64,000 nucleotides of DNA from Lepus europaeus (lineage: Eukaryota > Chordata > Mammalia > Lagomorpha > Leporidae). Below the pieces are notes generated by a model. That model was given only the letters and a program-made list of their open reading frames with translations. It was not told the DNA's origin and ran no database searches. The translations under genes were made by a program, and so were the position numbers. Shown one piece after another: positions 59,740 to 64,000 of this stretch. Within the stretch, counting starts at the first letter, position 1. Each line of letters opens with the position of its first letter. Location of the stretch: NCBI RefSeq assembly GCF_033115175.1, contig NC_084833.1, positions 54,336,716-54,400,715 on the forward strand, read 5' to 3'.

Positions 59740-60172
59740 CTTCTGCTGCTCCAGGCACTGTGCAAGCTGCTTTACACACATTGCATCCAATCCATACCAG
59801 TGGGAGTGATCATTCCTAGTCTATAGGTCGAGAATTGGGAGCTCACGGGGGCTGGCGTTGTGGGGCACTGGTTAAGCCACTGCGTGCAATGCTGCCATCC
59901 CATGTGGGAGACCTGGATGCAGCTCCTGGCTCCTGGCTTTAGCCTGGCCCAGCCCTGACTGTTGCTGCCATTTGAGGAGTGAACCAGAAGATGGAAGATA
60001 GATCTTGCTCTCGCTCTCTGATGCTCTGCCTTTCAAATAAATAAATATATCTTTAAAGAAAAAAAGAAGTTAGATCTCACAATGTGCACTGAGTTATCAC
60101 CTATCACAAAGGCAGTAAGTAGCAGACCCAGGGTTTGTTTTCTGTCCCCAGATCCACGCCGTTTCCCGGGTC
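59740..60172 (-). mobile_element. MIR relic, antisense, split by a C-SINE
   Basis: Left part CCAGGCACTGTGCAAGCTGC and CTTTACACACATTGCATCC. The right part after the SINE is GGCAGTAAGTAGCAGACCCAG. Antisense MIR order. Confidence 0.65.
59848..60066 (+). mobile_element. C-SINE, sense, with central deletion
   Basis: Head GGGGGCTGGCGTTGTGGGGCA joins directly to GTGGGAGACCTGGATGCAGC, lacking about 100 central bases. Tail CTTTCAAATAAATAAATATA. Confidence 0.9.
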
Positions 60173-60689
60173 AACTGGAGAGCAGCGGCTCCCCCCCCTG
60201 AGCTGAATGGGGCGTGGGGCCCCACAGGCTCCAAGAGCTCTCCAGTTTTCGTTGGGAGGGCTGTGGGAAGGTTCTGGAGAGGCAGGTGCTGCAAGGCTGC
60301 CGGCGCTCTGTGCCTGGAACTGGGCAGGGCTATCGTGTGTCCCACTGGGCCCCGTGTAGGTGGTGGACGGCCGGAAGTGGCAGGAAACCTCTTCCTCCTG
60401 CAGTGGCCCTCGGGCGCTTTCCACGGAAGACCTTAGCTTCTGTCTGAAGGAGTGCTGGCACTCAGTGCAGGCGCGGATGGACGGTTCCTCAAGAGCCGAG
60501 CGGCGAGGCAGGGACAACTGAATGGGAAGCCTTGGGCAGCACAAGCTAAGAATGACATTAATCCAAGGTAAAACTTTTCAATAGCTCCACCTTTACTCCA
60601 GAAAAATACAAAACAAAAACAGAGACTCTCATTCCTTCCCTTCGCTCCTCTAAAGGAAAAAGAGTTTCCTGTGATTCCTTACACACGCA
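60173..60689. other. intergenic, nothing recognised
   Basis: Unique, GC-rich at 60170-60500. A 146-codon minus frame shows no domain. Confidence 0.5.
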
Positions 60690-60917
60690 CACACACACGC
60701 ATGCTGCATCTACCCACAGATGCACCGATGTGATAATTTATACAAAGGGGATCATCTTCCTCCACACCAGGCTTTTCCCATTTAATATGTCCCAAAAAGC
60801 ATTCCATACCAGCACATCCAGGTCTCCTTTAATCTCTTCCATTGCTGTATAGTATTATGTGGAGGTGGATAAAGCATGCATTCTTAAAATTGTGTTTATT
60901 TCTTTTCATTTCTTTTC

Positions 60918-61240
60918 AAGATTTTTTATCTGTTTGAGAGGTAGAGTTACAGACAGTGAGAGGGAGAGACAGAGAGAAAAGTGTTCCTTCTGTTGGTTCA
61001 CTTCCCCAAATGGCCGGAACGGCCAGAGCTGGGCCAGTCCGAAGCCAGGAGCCAGATGCTTCCTCCTGGTCTCCCACATGGGTACAAGGGCCCAAGGACC
61101 TGGTCCATCTTCCATTGCTTTCCCAGGCCACAGCAGAGAGCTGGATTGGAGGAGGAGCAGCTGGGACTCGAACCGGCGCCCATATGGGATGCCTGCGCTG
61201 CAGGCGGAGGGTTAACTTACTGTGCCACGGCACTGGCCCC
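60918..61240 (-). mobile_element. C-SINE, antisense
   Basis: Starts CAAGATTTTTTATCTGTTTG and ends GTGCCACGGCACTGGCCCC. The B-box region is visible as GGGACTCGAACCGGCGCCC. Confidence 0.93.
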
Positions 61241-61244
61241 AAGT

Positions 61245-61484
61245 GCTTATTTATTTTCAGTTTTCAACGGAGAAAAGTGGGGAGGAGGAAGAGGGAGAGA
61301 GAAAGATCTTTAATCTGCTGGTTCACTCTCCAAATGCCCACAACAGCTGGTGCTGGGTCAGGCTGAAGGCAGGAGGCCTTCAGCACATTACCAGGAAGCT
61401 GGACTTGGAAGTGGAGCTGAACTTGAACCCAGGCACAACATGGGATGTGGGCCTCCCAAGCCGTGTCTTTAAACGCCAGCCCCA
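61245..61484 (-). mobile_element. C-SINE, older, antisense
   Basis: GCTTATTTATTTTCAGTTTT, then TTTAATCTGCTGGTTCACTC and GTGGGCCTCCCAAGCCGTGTC. Decayed and shortened. Confidence 0.8.
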
Positions 61485-62179
61485 ATTCTCCTACTTTTGA
61501 TGGGCATTTGATGGGAATTTTATAAAAATTCTGCCAAGAAGGTCTGTACACATCTATTGCTTGATTATGAAGGCATAACAACACAACCATATTGTAAGTC
61601 TTTTCTATGTGAAAGGAAATGTGCCTTTTACTTTTTAAACGTTGATGCATGTTGTTAAATCCACCCGCAGTGGGAATGCAGCCATCTGCACTACCCTGGC
61701 ATGCAACGTGGGCGAGGGTCTCCTTCCCTCGCGTTCCAGCCAGTTTGGTAAGTGGGGGAAAAAAAGCTTTCCTGCTATTTTGATTTGTATTTCTTTGGTT
61801 GTCCATGAAGTAGAGCATCTTTCCATGTTTACAGTCTTTCAGATTTGTTTTTCTAGAAACCATTTCTCTCCTTGGCACGACTTTGTGTTGGGTTGATCTG
61901 TTTTTCATATTCATTTCTATCAGCTCTGGTCAAGTGCAGGAAAAGAGCTCTTTGGCAAATGGGTTTCAAGTATGTTCTCCCTGGTTTGGAACTTAGTTTT
62001 TGGATTTAGTTTGTTTTCTTCTTTTCTTCTGTTTTTCATACCAGAGTTAGATTGCTTAGGCAAGTTCACTAACTTTTCCCTTTAAAGCTCCTGGGCTTTA
62101 TAGCATCTCAAAAGAGCTTTCATGGATCTTAGATTAGTAACCAATTTACTCACAGTTTAAAGCTTTTTATGACTTTTTT

Positions 62180-62479
62180 GAATGTGTACGTATGAGAAGG
62201 AGAAAGAGAGAGAGAGAGCGCGAGAGAGCTCTTGCATTTGCTGGCTTACTCCCCAGATGCATACGGTGGTCTGCACTGCATCCAACCCAGGAGGAGGAAC
62301 TCAATCCACATCTTGCATATGCGTGGCAGGGACCCGGTTATTGGCGCCTTCACCTTCTGCCTCCCAGGGTCTGCCCTGACAGGGAGCTGGAACAGGGAGC
62401 GGGAGCTGGGAAGCAAATCTGGACACTCTGATGGGGCTAGAGGCATCCTAACCTGTGTCTTAGCCACTAGGCTCATCCC
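62180..62479 (-). mobile_element. C-SINE, older subfamily, antisense
   Basis: GA-rich part at 62195-62228, CTTGCATTTGCTGGCTTACTC, CTGCCTCCCAGGGTCTGCCC, and a decayed end GTCTTAGCCACTAGGCTC. Confidence 0.8.
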
Positions 62480-62774
62480 TGATTTATTCTTTCTATTGGA
62501 CCCTTTGATTTGTCTAGAATTGGTCTGAGGATCAGGAGCTGTTGTCCCAGTGGCCAGTGGCCAGTGGTGGCATCAGCATTTCTGTACCGATCTTTCCCGA
62601 GCTGTTTGCATGCACACCGTTACAGTCCACGAAATTCCCGACTGAGCCTAAACTGAGAGTTCGTTGGTTCCTCTAATTTCTTCTCTTCTATCAATCTGCT
62701 TTGTTGATTGAAGTTTTAAAAATCTGTGTTGATCACGTTAGATTTAGGGTGGGGGGACCGAGAAGATCTTGCTG

Positions 62775-63262
62775 ATGGGGGCATTCAGGCTGATATGTGA
62801 AAAATCAGGCAAGATGCAGGCTAGGGGCATTCCAGGAAGATGGTGCAGCTCACACCTAGGCTGGAGGGAGCAGCTGCTGGCATGTCGGAGGGAAGCAAGA
62901 CCAGGCGGGCGCGGCGAGCACACTGGGGAGCTGGAAAGCCAGGGCAGATGTTGTCAGACCCCAGAGGCCGTGCTAAGGAGCTCAGTTCGGTCCTCAGCAC
63001 AAAGGGAAGCCGTTCACCAATTTGAAATCAGAGAGGGACGTGCTCCAGTTTCCCAGGGTATGACACGACCGCGCAGCTGTGATGTGGAAATGGGTCGGAA
63101 GAGAGCCAGCGTGGCCCAAGGAGGCCAGTTCTGAGGTTGCAGCAGCGTCCAGGCCAGGGATGGTGCTGGTGAGCCACTGGCCGGGCGGTGGACACAGGGA
63201 GAAGCGGACAAGTGGGAGTCATGTTCCGGAGGTAGACCTAGCAAGACTGCTGCTGGCTCGGT
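62775..63262 (-). mobile_element. LINE L2 relic, antisense
   Basis: GGCATTCCAGGAAGATGGTGC, GGCCGTGCTAAGGAGCTCAG, GGAAGCCGTTCACCAATTTG and GCAGCAGCGTCCAGGCCAGGG match the antisense L2 order (CATGCTAAGGAGTTTGG, GGGAGCCACTGAAGG, AGTAGTCCAGGCGAG). Confidence 0.65.
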
Positions 63263-63348
63263 GCGGGCAAGCGGGAAGGGATCACGGCTGATCGTCCGCA
63301 CCTTTGCACCTTTCCGGGCCAGGGACGGTCTCCCGCCTTATTTATCTA

Positions 63349-63694
63349 TAGAGTTGGCCCTCTGTCTCTGCAGGTCCCACATCTGCATATCCAATCAACT
63401 GCAGAGAGAACACATTATTTAAAAAGTTCCATCTGTATTGGACAAGTACAGCATGTTTTCTCATCATTATTCCTTAAATAATACGGTATTATAACTATTG
63501 ATGTAGCATTTAGGTTGTATAAGGTATTCTAGGTAAACCAGAGATGAATTAAAACATAGAGGAGAGAGCGTGTAGGTTGTGTGCAAACTCTGCCATTTCC
63601 TACAGGGGACTTGCGCATCTGCAGACTTTTGTGTCTGAGAGCTTCCAGGAACCAGTGCCCTGCTGACACCAAGCCTGGGGGAAGAAGGGACTGT
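63349..63694 (+). mobile_element. MER2/Tigger-like DNA-transposon relic
   Basis: Left end GAGTTGGCCCTCTGTCTCTGC, internal GACAAGTACAGCATGTTTTC, GGTATTATAACTATTGATG and GCAAACTCTGCCATTTCC, right end GGAAGAAGGGACTGTGTG. About 345 bp with imperfect terminal inverted repeats (GGCCCTC and GAAGGGAC), like a non-autonomous Tigger. The TA flank (CTATAGAG) is consistent. Confidence 0.7.
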
Positions 63695-64000
63695 GTGTTT
63701 CCAAATGGAACAATGGCAGTGGTGCCGGAGCCTTGGGGGACTGTGAGAAATAATGAATTGGTGCTTACGTATATTCTGAAGTCTCAGCAAGTGGGTTCCT
63801 TTGTTGAGATGGGGAAAACTTAGGTTTAGGCTGAAGGGGAAGGGGCTGGAGTTGCAGCAGGAGTGCAGGGTGGAGATGTCTGAGGAACCCGAAAGTAGAC
63901 AGCAAACAGGCAGTTCTTGGACGTGTGGCTCTGCGGACCCAGGTGGAACCACCAGCCCACATTGAGTGCTATTTGGAACGTTGAGAATGGCAAGAGGATG
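63695..64000. other. intergenic, nothing recognised
   Basis: Unique sequence to the end of the window. Frames on both strands show no domain. Confidence 0.5.

Larger units (their letters stand above)
60690..62060 (-). mobile_element. LINE L1 relic, antisense, split by two C-SINEs
   Basis: Pieces match an old antisense L1: 60730-60860 (GGGGATCATCTTCCTCCACA, GCATTCCATACCAGCACATC), 61640-61700 and 61760-62060 (TTGATTTGTATTTCTTTGG, GTAGAGCATCTTTCCATG, AAGAGCTCTTTGGCAAATGG). Heavily decayed, no coding capacity. Confidence 0.6.

Overview
The window is mammalian nuclear DNA and almost certainly lagomorph, most likely rabbit (Oryctolagus cuniculus). It carries about 55 copies of the rabbit tRNA-derived C-SINE: a head resembling a tRNA gene with A box and B box, a CT-rich stretch, then an AAATAAAT tail. 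It also carries two multi-exon genes with canonical GT-AG introns. There is no bacterial, plasmid, phage or CRISPR content, and I did not find a new multigene system.

Genes. (1) Positions 1 to about 4815, plus strand: the 3' end of EIF4G2 (DAP5/p97), the non-canonical eIF4G-like translation initiation factor. Eight exons give the last 436 residues, covering the MA3 and W2 domains, followed by a compact 3' UTR with an AATAAA signal. (2) About 25930 to 53250, minus strand: the complete CTR9 gene, the TPR scaffold of the PAF1 transcription-elongation complex. All 25 coding exons can be joined in phase to an intact 1173-codon frame, with a CpG-rich promoter rich in ETS-type and GC-box motifs at 53.0-53.5 kb and a poly(A) signal at 25947-25952. 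The genes are convergent (tail to tail), with about 21 kb between their 3' ends. From memory this is the arrangement at human 11p15.

Other regions. 4.8-25.9 kb is intergenic: many C-SINEs, one L2 relic, LTR fragments (one with a minisatellite grown inside it), and several GC-rich unique stretches without a convincing gene. CTR9 introns hold SINEs, MIR, L2, L1, MER20 and MaLR relics, and a small processed retrocopy with a 16-bp target-site duplication. The 3' third of CTR9 (25.9-33.9 kb) has no C-SINE. 53.5-64 kb is the upstream flank of CTR9: more C-SINEs, an antisense L1 relic, L2 relics, a MER5-like element and a MER2/Tigger-like element. No further gene is recognisable there.

Repeat family names come from remembered consensus sequences, not a database search. 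Boundaries without a stated target-site duplication are good to roughly 10-30 bases.
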